DNA of 9,293 bases, from NCBI GenBank assembly GCA_002372775.1, contig DFIJ01000019.1:1-9293 (forward strand), given 5' to 3'. The position numbers and the translations under genes are program-made. Under the pieces are notes generated by a model. The model was not told the DNA's origin. It worked only from the letters and a program-made list of their open reading frames with translations, and made no database searches. Numbering within the stretch: the stretch's first letter is position 1; each line of letters begins with the position of its first letter. This document shows positions 1 through 8,285 of this stretch, one piece after another. Source of the DNA: Christensenella sp. UBA3700 (GTDB lineage Bacteria; Bacillota; Clostridia; Christensenellales; UBA3700).

Positions 1-483
1 TGTACAACAGAAGATCATGCAAAGATTTATCAGTTGGTAAGACCATTTGATGATGAACTAGTTAATATGTTCGTTCCGTTTGGGCGTGTGGCCCCTGAAT
101 TAGGTAAGAAATTGCTAAATGAAACAATTGTGTTAGATATCAAAACTAACGTTCCAATCTTATCTATTCAGCCATTCGATCAGGAAGGATATAAATATGC
201 AGTGAAAGTAAGAACGATGAACGTTGCAGATCATGATGATTTACAGCGTAAAGTTGGATATCAGGTTCGAAAATTCAATGCATGTAGAAAATGCTTGAAG
301 TGTGAATCAGTATGTCCTCAGGGGGCAATATCAATTGGTTCAGACTCTTATTTTATAAATGATATGAAATGTATTCATTGTATGAAATGTGTTAACCAGA
401 AATATCTAACTGGTGGATGTATGATGGATAAATATTTAAAAACGAAGTCTTTAAAGGAGGCTTATTACTCAGATGAAATTTAG
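1..483 (+). CDS. PAPS reductase-like (DndC/BrxP-type) protein with ferredoxin-like tail, 3' part
   Basis: This is a partial gene. The frame is open from base 1 to the TAG stop at 481-483, giving 160 C-terminal residues; the N-terminal part is outside the window. The TTG at 34 is an internal leucine codon, not a start. The tail carries two cysteine clusters: CxxCxxCxxxCP at fragment residues 95-106 (C95, C98, C101, C105) and CxxCxxC followed by a fourth cysteine nine residues on (C124, C127, C130, C140). This points to one or two [4Fe-4S] centres. The PAPS reductase assignment rests on this tail together with the neighbours (DUF4007, large ATPase, cysteine desulfurase, DndD-like ATPase), because the PP-loop nucleotide-binding part is not visible. 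In Dnd systems the PAPS reductase-like DndC is an Fe-S protein that activates DNA for sulfur insertion; a similar role here is inferred. The alternative is another ferredoxin-domain protein. The stop overlaps the next start by 11 bp. Confidence 0.7.
   Translation, partial: CTTEDHAKIYQLVRPFDDELVNMFVPFGRVAPELGKKLLNETIVLDIKTNVPILSIQPFDQEGYKYAVKVRTMNVADHDDLQRKVGYQVRKFNACRKCLKCESVCPQGAISIGSDSYFINDMKCIHCMKCVNQKYLTGGCMMDKYLKTKSLKEAYYSDEI
453..460 (+). promoter_or_regulatory. Strong ribosome binding site for DUF4007 inside the upstream gene
   Basis: AAAGGAGG matches the anti-Shine-Dalgarno sequence almost fully and sits 12 nt before the ATG at 473, inside the coding end of the PAPS reductase-like gene. 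The spacing is a little long. It supports the overlapping start and independent or coupled re-initiation. Confidence 0.7.
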
Positions 484-1351
484 AGCACATGACACCTTTT
501 ATGTAAGAAAAGGTTGGATAAACAAAGGAATGAAGAATGTTGCTAATGATCCTGAAGTATTTGTAAGTAAAGTAGTAAAGCCTACAGATAAGTTAGGGAT
601 TGGTTCAAACATGGTAAAAGCTTTAAGATATTGGCTTCAAGTATTTGGACTAACAGAAGAACCTAACTTTGGTAAAAGATTACAGTCCTTTACATCGTTT
701 GGAACACAAGTGTATGAAAATGATAGATACATCGAAGAGCTTGGTACATTAGAATTATTACAATATAAAATTGCTAATGCAGAAGATCAGGCAACTTCAT
801 GGTATGTCTTCTTCAATGAATTCAATTTATCTGAATTCACAAAGGATGATTTAGTAAGAACACTTGATAATTATGTAGGTATGAAAGGCGAAGACGCACC
901 AGCCAAAAGATCATTAGAAGATGATTTTAACTGTATCATTAATACCTACTTACCAAGATATAAAAGAGGTCAGAAGGTTGATCCGGAAAATAACATCGAT
1001 TCACCATTTGGTGAATTAGGCCTTATCGATATTGTTGATAAGACAAAGAAGGTATATAAGAAAGCTACACCTTCGGTATACGCATTTCATCCATGGGTGA
1101 TCTTAGCAATACTCATGGATAAAGCAAATGATAATGAAGAAATATCATTAAACGAGTTACTTAATAGTCCTGGTAATATTGGTAAGGTATTTAACTTAGA
1201 TTCAGTAACAATGTTAGAAATCTTACATAATGTTGAAAAGACAGGGAATATTAAGATTGTTAGAACTGCTGGTCTTGATGTCATTAGAATCATTAATTCT
1301 TATACGTTTGATCAGTGTGTAGAAAAGTATTATGAAGAAATTCAAAATTAA
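473..1351 (+). CDS. DUF4007 family protein
   Basis: A 292-residue protein that I recognise as DUF4007. The N-terminus has the family pattern H-x-T-F followed by R-K-G-W-x-x-K-G (residues 6-19), then L-G-I-G-S-N-M-V-K-A-L-R-Y-W (41-54). Further conserved-looking parts are an aromatic W-Y-x-F-F-N-E-F stretch (110-117), an acidic E-D-D-F segment leading into N-T-Y-L-P (149-161), and S-P-F-G-E-L-G-L (177-184). The C-terminal third (about 200-290) is helical and may be a winged-helix-like DNA-binding fold, which is a guess. There is no signal peptide or membrane segment, so it should be cytoplasmic. The biochemical function of DUF4007 is not known to me; it tends to sit beside PAPS reductase-like genes in defence loci. 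The ATG at 473 lies inside the upstream gene, 12 nt after an AAAGGAGG site, which suggests translational coupling with the PAPS reductase-like gene and a shared complex. Confidence 0.85.
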   Translation: MKFRAHDTFYVRKGWINKGMKNVANDPEVFVSKVVKPTDKLGIGSNMVKALRYWLQVFGLTEEPNFGKRLQSFTSFGTQVYENDRYIEELGTLELLQYKIANAEDQATSWYVFFNEFNLSEFTKDDLVRTLDNYVGMKGEDAPAKRSLEDDFNCIINTYLPRYKRGQKVDPENNIDSPFGELGLIDIVDKTKKVYKKATPSVYAFHPWVILAILMDKANDNEEISLNELLNSPGNIGKVFNLDSVTMLEILHNVEKTGNIKIVRTAGLDVIRIINSYTFDQCVEKYYEEIQN

Positions 1352-1363
1352 GCAGGGAGATTT

Positions 1364-4300
1364 ATGAGTAATATGATATCTGTTGCTTCAGGATTCCAGT
1401 ATTCGGTAAATATTGGTTATGATCTTAATAGCAACGAAAAACTAGAAAACTTTATACCAACACAATCTTCCTTAGATTTACTTGAAGAGATTTTGTTGAG
1501 TACAGATCCAGCTTCAACCGAAAGAGCTAGAATCTTAATTGGTGCATATGGGAAAGGGAAATCTCACATTGTACTTACAATTTTAGCTATGTTAATGAAG
1601 AAGGATTTAACATTATTCAAACAATTATTACCTAAACTTGAGGAAAGACCACAGTTAAAGCAGGTAGTATTAAACTATTATGATAGTAAAAATAAGATTT
1701 TACCTGTTGTAATCACAGGGAGCAATACAACATTAACACAGGCATTCTTGCTTGCATTACAGAATACACTAGCTGAAAATGACTTTTTGGATATTATGCC
1801 GAAGACGAACTATCAGGCTGCTGTAAACGTAATTGAAAAGTGGAAGCAAGAATTCCCTGATACATATAGAAACTTTGAAGAAAAGATTAATGAGCCAATT
1901 CATACGTATATTGGTAAATTACAAGATTTCAACATTCAGGCTTATGAGAAGTTTGAAAAGCTTTATCCTTCTTTAACAGCAGGAAGTATTTTCAATCCAT
2001 TCTTAGGGTTTGATGTTGTCGAATTATATGAAGAAGTAGCTAAAGAGTTAAAGAAAAAAGGCTTTACAGGTATTTATGTAATCTATGATGAGTTTAGTAA
2101 ATATTTAGAAGCAAATATTCTTGAAGCCTCTGTAAGTGATACTAAAACACTTCAAGATTTTGCTGAAAAGTGTAATAGAAGTGCGAAGTTACAGCTTCAC
2201 CTAATGCTTATTTCTCATAAGGAAATTTCGAATTATATCGATGAATTACCTAAATCTAAAACTGATGGATGGCGTGGTGTTTCTGAAAGATTTAAGCATG
2301 TTCATTTAAACAATAATTTTAAACAAACATATGAAATTATTGCATCAGTTATTCAAAAGAATGATGAATGGAGTAAGTTTGTAGATGATCGTAAAACGAC
2401 ATTTGAAGATGTAATCAATAAATATAAGATTCATCAGTTGTTTAGCGATGTAGATAACTTTGATAAGTTCGTATTAAGCACATATCCATTACATCCTATT
2501 TCTACATACATTCTTCCAAGGTTGTCAGAACGTGTTGCACAGAATGAAAGAACATTATTCACGTTCTTATCTTCGGATAGTGTTGCAACATTACCTGCAT
2601 TCTTAAAGGAATATAACGATAATGAATTCAAACTGATTACACCTGATCTGATCTATGATTATTTTGAGCCATTATTCAAAAAAGAAGTATATCAGGGAAC
2701 AATGCATAAGATGTATGTTCTTACTACAAGAATTCTTGACAACTTAGAAGAAGGCTCTTTAGCTTCCAAGATCGTAAAGACATTAGCATTAATTTACATT
2801 CTTGAACAGACTGAAACTTTAAAACCAACTGAGGAAGAAGTTATCGGTATCTTTGAAGCTGACTATCCTAAAGATGAGATTGTATCTACAATTGATTATC
2901 TTATTGAACAGGCATATGTCATTTACTTAAAAAGAAGTAATCGTTTCTTAAAATTAAAAGAAACATCGGGTGTGGATATTTCAAAAACTATATCTGATAT
3001 TGTTGAAAAGCAAAGAAAGAACGTTGTTCTAAGAGATGTGTTAAATGAACGTAACCTTGATAAAGCCGTATATCCTGCAAGATATAATGATGAGAATGAG
3101 ATGACAAGATATTTCTCATTTGAATTCATTAATGAGTCTGAAGTTTCAGAAGATACGAACTGGGATATCAAAGCCGAACAATACAAAGCTGATGGAGTTA
3201 TCTTTGGTGTACTACCTGATTCTTCATCAAGTATTGAAGAGTTAAGAGAAAAAGTGTTGGCAAGCAGTAAGGGATATGGCAGATATGTATTTGTTGTTCC
3301 AAATTCATTCATTGATATTGAAAATACAGTAAGAGAATTAAATGCTGTTATTACATTAAAAGATAAATCAATTGAAGATAAGGTTTTATTTGATGAATAT
3401 GATGTAGTATATGACGATTTAAATGAAGTTGTAACATCATATATTAATGGCTATACACATCCTGAACAGTTTATGTCTGTATATGTATGCAATGGAGAAA
3501 CTAAGAAAGTAAGAAGAAAAGCTTCATTAACAGCATTATTATCTAACATATGTGATGTGGTTTATCCAAAGGCACCAATTATTGTTAATGAATCAATCAA
3601 TAAGAGCGTCTTAACAAGTGTTGCATCTAAAAGTAGAGATAAGATTATTTCAGCATTATTAAGAAATAGCTTAGAAACAAATCTGGGATTTACAGGTCAC
3701 GGTCAGGAAGTTACAATCATGAGAAGTACTCTTGTAACTACAAACCTATTAATTAATGAAGCAGAATCTGCTAAAATCAATTTGAATGCAAATAATGATA
3801 CAAAGATTCAGTATGTTATTGAAGAAATTGTGAACTTTATTGCTTCAGCAAAAGATGAAGAACAGTCATTCGAGATTCTTTATGATCGATTGATGAAACC
3901 TGAATATGGGATTGGTATTAGAAAAGGATTAATTCCAATTTTTATTGCAACCGTATTCCATGTCTATGCTAAGGAAATCATTCTAGCAAATGATAGAGGT
4001 CAGATGTCTTTAAGCTTGGATACATTATTGCAGATTGATGCACAGCCTAAGAATGCGACATTAGCTTGTTTAGACTGGGATCAGGATAAAGCAGATTATC
4101 TTGATTCATTAGAAAAGTTATATCTTGATTACACAATTGCTGCTGAAAAGGAAAGAGATAAATATGCCTATATTGTTAATGCAATGAGAAGATGGTATAT
4201 GGGACTTCCTAAGTATGCTAAGGAAATGAAAAAAAAAGCGAACGGAAAGAAAATTGAACGTTCTACAATTAATTTTCTTAAGCTTCTTAAGCAGCATAAT

Positions 4301-4966
4301 GGAAATCAAAAATTGTTATTTGAAGACTTACCAAAGAACTATAAATTCAAAGAATTTAATGGTGAATTAGTAGCTTCAATCAAAAAATCTAAAGAATTCT
4401 ATGACAATGCTATTGATAATCTTATTAATGAAATTACATCATTCATGAATGAAAACTTTGTGTTAGAAAGCAATAAGCATGTGATTGAAGAAATGTCATT
4501 ATCATCAGTCATTGCTGATTGGTTAGAATCATTGAATCAAAGTATTTATACACAGGCGTTCGCAGATGGAACTGATAAGTTCTTAAATAAAGTTAAACAA
4601 GTAACGAATGATGACAATAGATATGTTAAAAACATTGCAAAATTTGCTACTGATCTTCGTTTAGATGACTGGAATGACAGTACAATTGAGAAGTTTAAAG
4701 AAAGAATCTTAAAGTTTAAAAATACTGCAGAATCATATGAAGAAACTGCAGAAACAGTTGAAGAAGCTGTAACCAACAATTATCAATTATCATTTGTTGA
4801 TAACAATGGTGATGTTGTAACTAAGAAATTTGATAAGGTCGAAGAAACTGGTCGAGGTAAGCTCCTTAAAAATGCGCTAAATGCACAGATTAATTCTATG
4901 GGACAAGCTGTAAGCGAACAGGAAAAACGACAAATCGTAATGGAAATTTTAAAGAACATGTTTTAA
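1364..4966 (+). CDS. Large P-loop ATPase, BrxC/PglY-like
   Basis: A 1200-residue cytoplasmic protein with an N-terminal ATPase domain. Walker A is G-A-Y-G-K-G-K-S at residues 60-67, followed by H68. Walker B is Y-V-I-Y-D-E-F at 237-243, with D242 and E243 as the metal-binding and catalytic pair. A sensor-like strand ends in L-I-S-H (282-285), and an E-R-F motif (308-310) could provide an arginine finger. The G-x-G-K-S-H P-loop, the late Walker B, the downstream R-F motif and the size match the BrxC/PglY-type ATPases of BREX and Pgl systems and related defence ATPases; overall similarity is remote. About 850 residues follow with no domain I can name, mostly helical, including a W-Y-x-x-L-P motif near residue 942. 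The start at 1364 follows an AGGGAGA site by 3 nt; the ATG at 1373 is an alternative that loses only three residues. The gap to DUF4007 is 12 bp. It is probably the motor or loader of the complex (inference). Confidence 0.8.
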   Translation: MSNMISVASGFQYSVNIGYDLNSNEKLENFIPTQSSLDLLEEILLSTDPASTERARILIGAYGKGKSHIVLTILAMLMKKDLTLFKQLLPKLEERPQLKQVVLNYYDSKNKILPVVITGSNTTLTQAFLLALQNTLAENDFLDIMPKTNYQAAVNVIEKWKQEFPDTYRNFEEKINEPIHTYIGKLQDFNIQAYEKFEKLYPSLTAGSIFNPFLGFDVVELYEEVAKELKKKGFTGIYVIYDEFSKYLEANILEASVSDTKTLQDFAEKCNRSAKLQLHLMLISHKEISNYIDELPKSKTDGWRGVSERFKHVHLNNNFKQTYEIIASVIQKNDEWSKFVDDRKTTFEDVINKYKIHQLFSDVDNFDKFVLSTYPLHPISTYILPRLSERVAQNERTLFTFLSSDSVATLPAFLKEYNDNEFKLITPDLIYDYFEPLFKKEVYQGTMHKMYVLTTRILDNLEEGSLASKIVKTLALIYILEQTETLKPTEEEVIGIFEADYPKDEIVSTIDYLIEQAYVIYLKRSNRFLKLKETSGVDISKTISDIVEKQRKNVVLRDVLNERNLDKAVYPARYNDENEMTRYFSFEFINESEVSEDTNWDIKAEQYKADGVIFGVLPDSSSSIEELREKVLASSKGYGRYVFVVPNSFIDIENTVRELNAVITLKDKSIEDKVLFDEYDVVYDDLNEVVTSYINGYTHPEQFMSVYVCNGETKKVRRKASLTALLSNICDVVYPKAPIIVNESINKSVLTSVASKSRDKIISALLRNSLETNLGFTGHGQEVTIMRSTLVTTNLLINEAESAKINLNANNDTKIQYVIEEIVNFIASAKDEEQSFEILYDRLMKPEYGIGIRKGLIPIFIATVFHVYAKEIILANDRGQMSLSLDTLLQIDAQPKNATLACLDWDQDKADYLDSLEKLYLDYTIAAEKERDKYAYIVNAMRRWYMGLPKYAKEMKKKANGKKIERSTINFLKLLKQHNGNQKLLFEDLPKNYKFKEFNGELVASIKKSKEFYDNAIDNLINEITSFMNENFVLESNKHVIEEMSLSSVIADWLESLNQSIYTQAFADGTDKFLNKVKQVTNDDNRYVKNIAKFATDLRLDDWNDSTIEKFKERILKFKNTAESYEETAETVEEAVTNNYQLSFVDNNGDVVTKKFDKVEETGRGKLLKNALNAQINSMGQAVSEQEKRQIVMEILKNMF

Positions 4967-4970
4967 GGAG
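4965..4970 (+). promoter_or_regulatory. Ribosome binding site that decides the desulfurase start
   Basis: AAGGAG overlaps the TAA stop of the large ATPase gene. It is 2 nt from the ATG at 4973 and 8 nt from the ATG at 4979, so the second start is favoured. Confidence 0.7.
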
Positions 4971-4978
4971 AAATGAAA

Positions 4979-6124
4979 ATGGCTTATTTCGATAATGCAG
5001 CAACTACATATCCAAAACCAAAAGAAGTCTATGATTTCATGGATGATTTTTATCGCAACAATGGTGCTAATGCTGGTAGGGGAGACTACGGTTTAGCGTT
5101 AAGTGCTGGTGCATTAATTAAAGATACAAGAGATAGATTGAAAAAACTGCTTCATTGTCCTAACAAGGAAGTCATTTTCACGCCTTCTGATACTATAGCC
5201 CTGAATATGATTATTCAGGGTATAATTAAAGGCGGTGCTGTAAACGTTTACATAACACCTTTTGAGCATAATGCAGTTACTAGAACTTTATATGGATTTG
5301 AGAAAGAAGATATCATTAAAGTTAATCAATTGATTGTTAATAAAGATATGACTTTCGATATGGAACGTATAAAGTATCAATTTGAAAGCTTAAAACCAGA
5401 TATAATTATCATGAGTCATGCAAGTAATGTATTTGGTAATATTACCCCAGTTGGAGATATTTTTGCTTTAGGGAAAGAATTCAATGCTGTTACAGTTGTT
5501 GATATGGCACAGACAGCAGGATTAGTTGATCTTAATGTAGGAAATGAATGTATAGACTTTGCGGTATTTGCCGGTCATAAAACACTATATGGACCTACTG
5601 GTATTTCGGGATTTTTAATGAAGCCTGACTTTGATTTAAAGCCAGTTTTATTTGGTGGAACAGGTTATGAATCTGCTAATCAAGATATGCCTAATAGTAT
5701 TCCTGAAAGATATGAAATGGGTACAATAAATATTAGCGGGATTGCCGGCCTAAATGCTGCATTAAAATGGAATGAAGAAATTGGAATTGAGAATATAATT
5801 GAGAAAGAGATTGAAAATAGAAATAAGCTATTAAATATTCTTGAAGATTTCGATTTTATAGATGTAGTTGGAAATAGTAATAGAGTAGAACATGTAGGAA
5901 TTATCTCAGTTTTGATAGATGGAATTACTAGCGATAGTATGGGACCAATATTTGATAAATTAAAGATAGCTGTTAGAACAGGATTGGAATGTGCACCTTT
6001 GGCTCATCGATTTATGGGTACATATCCGAGTGGGACAATCAGATTTAGCATTGGGTATTTTACTGATGAAAAAGATTTTATTGATCTATATGAAGCTCTT
6101 GAATATATAGAAAGTAATATTTAA
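4979..6124 (+). CDS. Cysteine desulfurase, class V aminotransferase fold (DndA/IscS-like role)
   Basis: A PLP enzyme of 381 residues, the normal length for the small cysteine desulfurase families. It begins M-A-Y-F-D-N-A-A-T-T-Y-P-K-P, the signature start of this group. Counting from 4979, H97 (in F-E-H-N) should stack on the cofactor, D175 and Q178 (V-D-M-A-Q) should contact the PLP ring, and K201 in G-H-K-T is the Schiff-base lysine. C338 in R-T-G-L-E-C-A-P is the likely persulfide-carrying cysteine. It should release sulfur from L-cysteine as a protein-bound persulfide, giving L-alanine. All key residues are present, so the gene looks functional. There is no Fe-S scaffold (IscU/SufU) gene next to it, and in this position the most likely sulfur acceptor is the PAPS reductase-like protein, as DndA serves DndC (inference). 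An ATG at 4973 would add Met-Lys, but it lies only 2 nt from the AAGGAG site, whereas 4979 is at the optimal 8 nt. Confidence 0.92.
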   Translation: MAYFDNAATTYPKPKEVYDFMDDFYRNNGANAGRGDYGLALSAGALIKDTRDRLKKLLHCPNKEVIFTPSDTIALNMIIQGIIKGGAVNVYITPFEHNAVTRTLYGFEKEDIIKVNQLIVNKDMTFDMERIKYQFESLKPDIIIMSHASNVFGNITPVGDIFALGKEFNAVTVVDMAQTAGLVDLNVGNECIDFAVFAGHKTLYGPTGISGFLMKPDFDLKPVLFGGTGYESANQDMPNSIPERYEMGTINISGIAGLNAALKWNEEIGIENIIEKEIENRNKLLNILEDFDFIDVVGNSNRVEHVGIISVLIDGITSDSMGPIFDKLKIAVRTGLECAPLAHRFMGTYPSGTIRFSIGYFTDEKDFIDLYEALEYIESNI

Positions 6125-6140
6125 ATGGGAGAATAAAAGT

Positions 6141-8285
6141 ATGGGGTTAAGGGATATTTCGAATATAAAAATAGAGTATACAACTTTTTCTGATGAAGTA
6201 GTTAATAACTTTTATGTACCTTGTTTAAAAGAATCAATAGAATATAAAAGAGCAGTTGGTTTTTTTTCATCATCTATTTTATTACAAATAAGCAAGGGAC
6301 TTGGGATATTTGCTAAGAATGGTGGGAAGATTAAATTACTTATATCACCTCGCCTAGATGAGAATGATTATAAAGCTATAGAAGAAGGTTATGAAATTAA
6401 AAAGTATGTAGAAAATAAGCTTATAGATGCGTATGACGAAAATATTGATTTTGATCAAAAAGAGGATAGGTTTGCATTACTGTCATATTTAATTGCTAAG
6501 GATATATTAGATATAAGAGTAGTAGTTTTAAATAAGCATAATGATAAAGCGATGTATCATGAGAAACTTGGTATTATGAAGGACGATGAAGATAACATTG
6601 TTTCTTTTTCAGGATCAGGTAATGAAAGCTATAATGCATTTAATTTAAATTATGAATGTTTTGATGTCTATCGTTCTTGGAATTCTAAAGATGATGCAGA
6701 TAGATGTGCAATTAAAGATTTTAGATTTGATAGTTTATGGTCAGGATTTGAAAAAGGTGTAGTAACAATTCCATTTCCAGAAATTATAAAAAATAAAATA
6801 TTGAGTCATGATTATAAAAATGTAGATTTTGTTAAGCTTGATGAGGATCTTAGAAAACTATATGTTGAAAAACAAGTAAAGGGATCGGTTCCGAATGTAG
6901 GATTACTTGATTGTCTATATGATTATCAATTAAAAGCAATTGATAATTGGGTAAATAATGGTTATCAAGGAATTTTTGACATGGCAACTGGTACGGGAAA
7001 AACATTTACCGGATGTGGTGCAATTACGCAATTATTTGAGGATAAGAAAAGACTGTTTGTTATAATTTGTTGTCCATACATCCATCTTGTTGATCAGTGG
7101 TGTGAGGAAGTTCAAAATTTTAATATCGTGCCAATAAAATGTTATGGCTCTATAAATTATGAAAAAAAGGTCAAAAGAGAGGTACAAAAGTTTAAACATA
7201 AACGAACAAATTTTGTATGCTTAATTACTACAAATATAACATTTCAAAAGAAACTTCAAAAATATGTGTTTGATAATCTTGACGATACATTATTAGTTGT
7301 TGATGAAGCACATAATTTCGGCTCTAAAAATCTTTCATCATGCATGAAAGTGAATTATCCATATAGACTTGCTTTGTCGGCTACTCTTGATAGACATGGA
7401 GATGAAGCAGGAACAGCAAGATTATATAAATTTTTCGGCAAAAAGAGTATTACTTATTCATTAGAACAAGCAATTCAGGAAGGAAAATTAACTAGATATA
7501 AATATTATCCTGTTTTAGTTTATCTATCTGAAAGTGAATTAGAAGAATACTATACATTAACTGATAAAATAAAAAAATATTTTCTTAATGATGACGATGA
7601 ATTACCAGATGGTCTTAAAATGTTACTTATTCAACGTTCTAGAATTGTGGCAGGTGCAAACGATAAAATTAGAGCTTTAAAGAATCAAATTGAACCTTAT
7701 AAACGTAGAAGTAATCTTTTAATTTATTGTGGTGCAGTTAAGTACGGTGATTTGAATTATGAAAATGATGAAGAAGACATAAGACAAATAGATAAAGTAA
7801 GTGATATTTTGATTAATGATTTAAATATGATTGCAGCGAGATTTACTTCTCAAGAAGACAGTATTCAGAGACAACAAATAATCAACGCATATAAAAATGA
7901 GGAAATTCAAGCTCTTGTAGCAATAAAATGTTTAGATGAAGGAATGAATATACCAGCAATTAAGACTGCATTTATTTTAGCAAGTAGTACTAATCCTAAA
8001 GAGTATATTCAAAGACGAGGTCGAGTATTAAGAAAATTTCCAGGAAAGAAATACGCTGAAATATTTGACTTCGTAACATTGCCTCGCACACTGGATAGTG
8101 CAAATTTAGCACCACCAGATAAACGAAAAACAGATAAAAATATGGTAGAACGAGAACTACTTCGTGTAATGGATTTTGCTAGATTATCTAATAATCCAAG
8201 CTATTGCAATAAAATCGTAGAGACTATTAAATATGCTTATGGCATTGATACAATTAACGAGGAGGATATTTGGGAATATGAATAA
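6141..8285 (+). CDS. PLD-like nuclease domain fused to SF2 DEAH-box helicase
   Basis: A 714-residue fusion. Residues about 10-205 look like a phospholipase D-like domain: H140-E-K142 begins an HKD-type motif, followed by S156-x-S158-G and N161, which fits the single HKD half-site of PLD nucleases that act as dimers. Residues about 255-650 form an SF2 helicase. It has a Y-x-Y-Q element (260-263), motif I A-T-G-T-G-K-T (282-288), motif II D-E-A-H (388-391), motif III S-A-T (413-415), a motif V region with D-E-G-M-N-I-P (599-605) and motif VI Q-R-R-G-R-V-L-R (624-631). The helicase part resembles the type III restriction/XPB-like translocases. PLD-helicase fusions occur in defence islands, and helicase proteins of this kind are annotated as restriction components beside Dnd genes. 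It is the best candidate for the DNA-cutting effector here (inference). The ATG follows a GGGAG site by 9 nt and the gap to the desulfurase is 16 bp. No methyltransferase is fused or adjacent. Confidence 0.88.
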   Translation: MGLRDISNIKIEYTTFSDEVVNNFYVPCLKESIEYKRAVGFFSSSILLQISKGLGIFAKNGGKIKLLISPRLDENDYKAIEEGYEIKKYVENKLIDAYDENIDFDQKEDRFALLSYLIAKDILDIRVVVLNKHNDKAMYHEKLGIMKDDEDNIVSFSGSGNESYNAFNLNYECFDVYRSWNSKDDADRCAIKDFRFDSLWSGFEKGVVTIPFPEIIKNKILSHDYKNVDFVKLDEDLRKLYVEKQVKGSVPNVGLLDCLYDYQLKAIDNWVNNGYQGIFDMATGTGKTFTGCGAITQLFEDKKRLFVIICCPYIHLVDQWCEEVQNFNIVPIKCYGSINYEKKVKREVQKFKHKRTNFVCLITTNITFQKKLQKYVFDNLDDTLLVVDEAHNFGSKNLSSCMKVNYPYRLALSATLDRHGDEAGTARLYKFFGKKSITYSLEQAIQEGKLTRYKYYPVLVYLSESELEEYYTLTDKIKKYFLNDDDELPDGLKMLLIQRSRIVAGANDKIRALKNQIEPYKRRSNLLIYCGAVKYGDLNYENDEEDIRQIDKVSDILINDLNMIAARFTSQEDSIQRQQIINAYKNEEIQALVAIKCLDEGMNIPAIKTAFILASSTNPKEYIQRRGRVLRKFPGKKYAEIFDFVTLPRTLDSANLAPPDKRKTDKNMVERELLRVMDFARLSNNPSYCNKIVETIKYAYGIDTINEEDIWEYE
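8259..8265 (+). promoter_or_regulatory. Ribosome binding site for the 55-residue gene
   Basis: GAGGAGG lies within the last codons of the helicase gene, 12 nt before the ATG at 8278. It is the main reason for choosing this start over the in-frame ATG at 8233. The 12-nt spacing repeats that seen before the DUF4007 gene. Confidence 0.6.

Noticed and set aside
34..483. A separate 149-residue ferredoxin-like gene starting at TTG 34
   Set aside because: The frame is open back to base 1 with no stop and no convincing ribosome binding site before the TTG, so it is better read as the 3' end of a larger gene.
2923..3312. Minus-strand open frame of 129 residues inside the large ATPase gene (and similar ones at 1087-1293, 2434-2631, 4118-4309, 4546-4779 and 8871-9113)
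   Set aside because: They lie wholly opposite well-supported coding sequence, have unconvincing low-complexity hydrophobic/Ser-rich products and no clear ribosome binding sites. They are antisense shadows.
4229..4237. A run of nine A in the ATPase gene (and eight T at 6260-6267 in the helicase gene) as phase-variation or slippage sites
   Set aside because: Both runs simply encode Lys-Lys-Lys or Phe-Phe in frame within AT-rich DNA; nothing else suggests programmed slippage.
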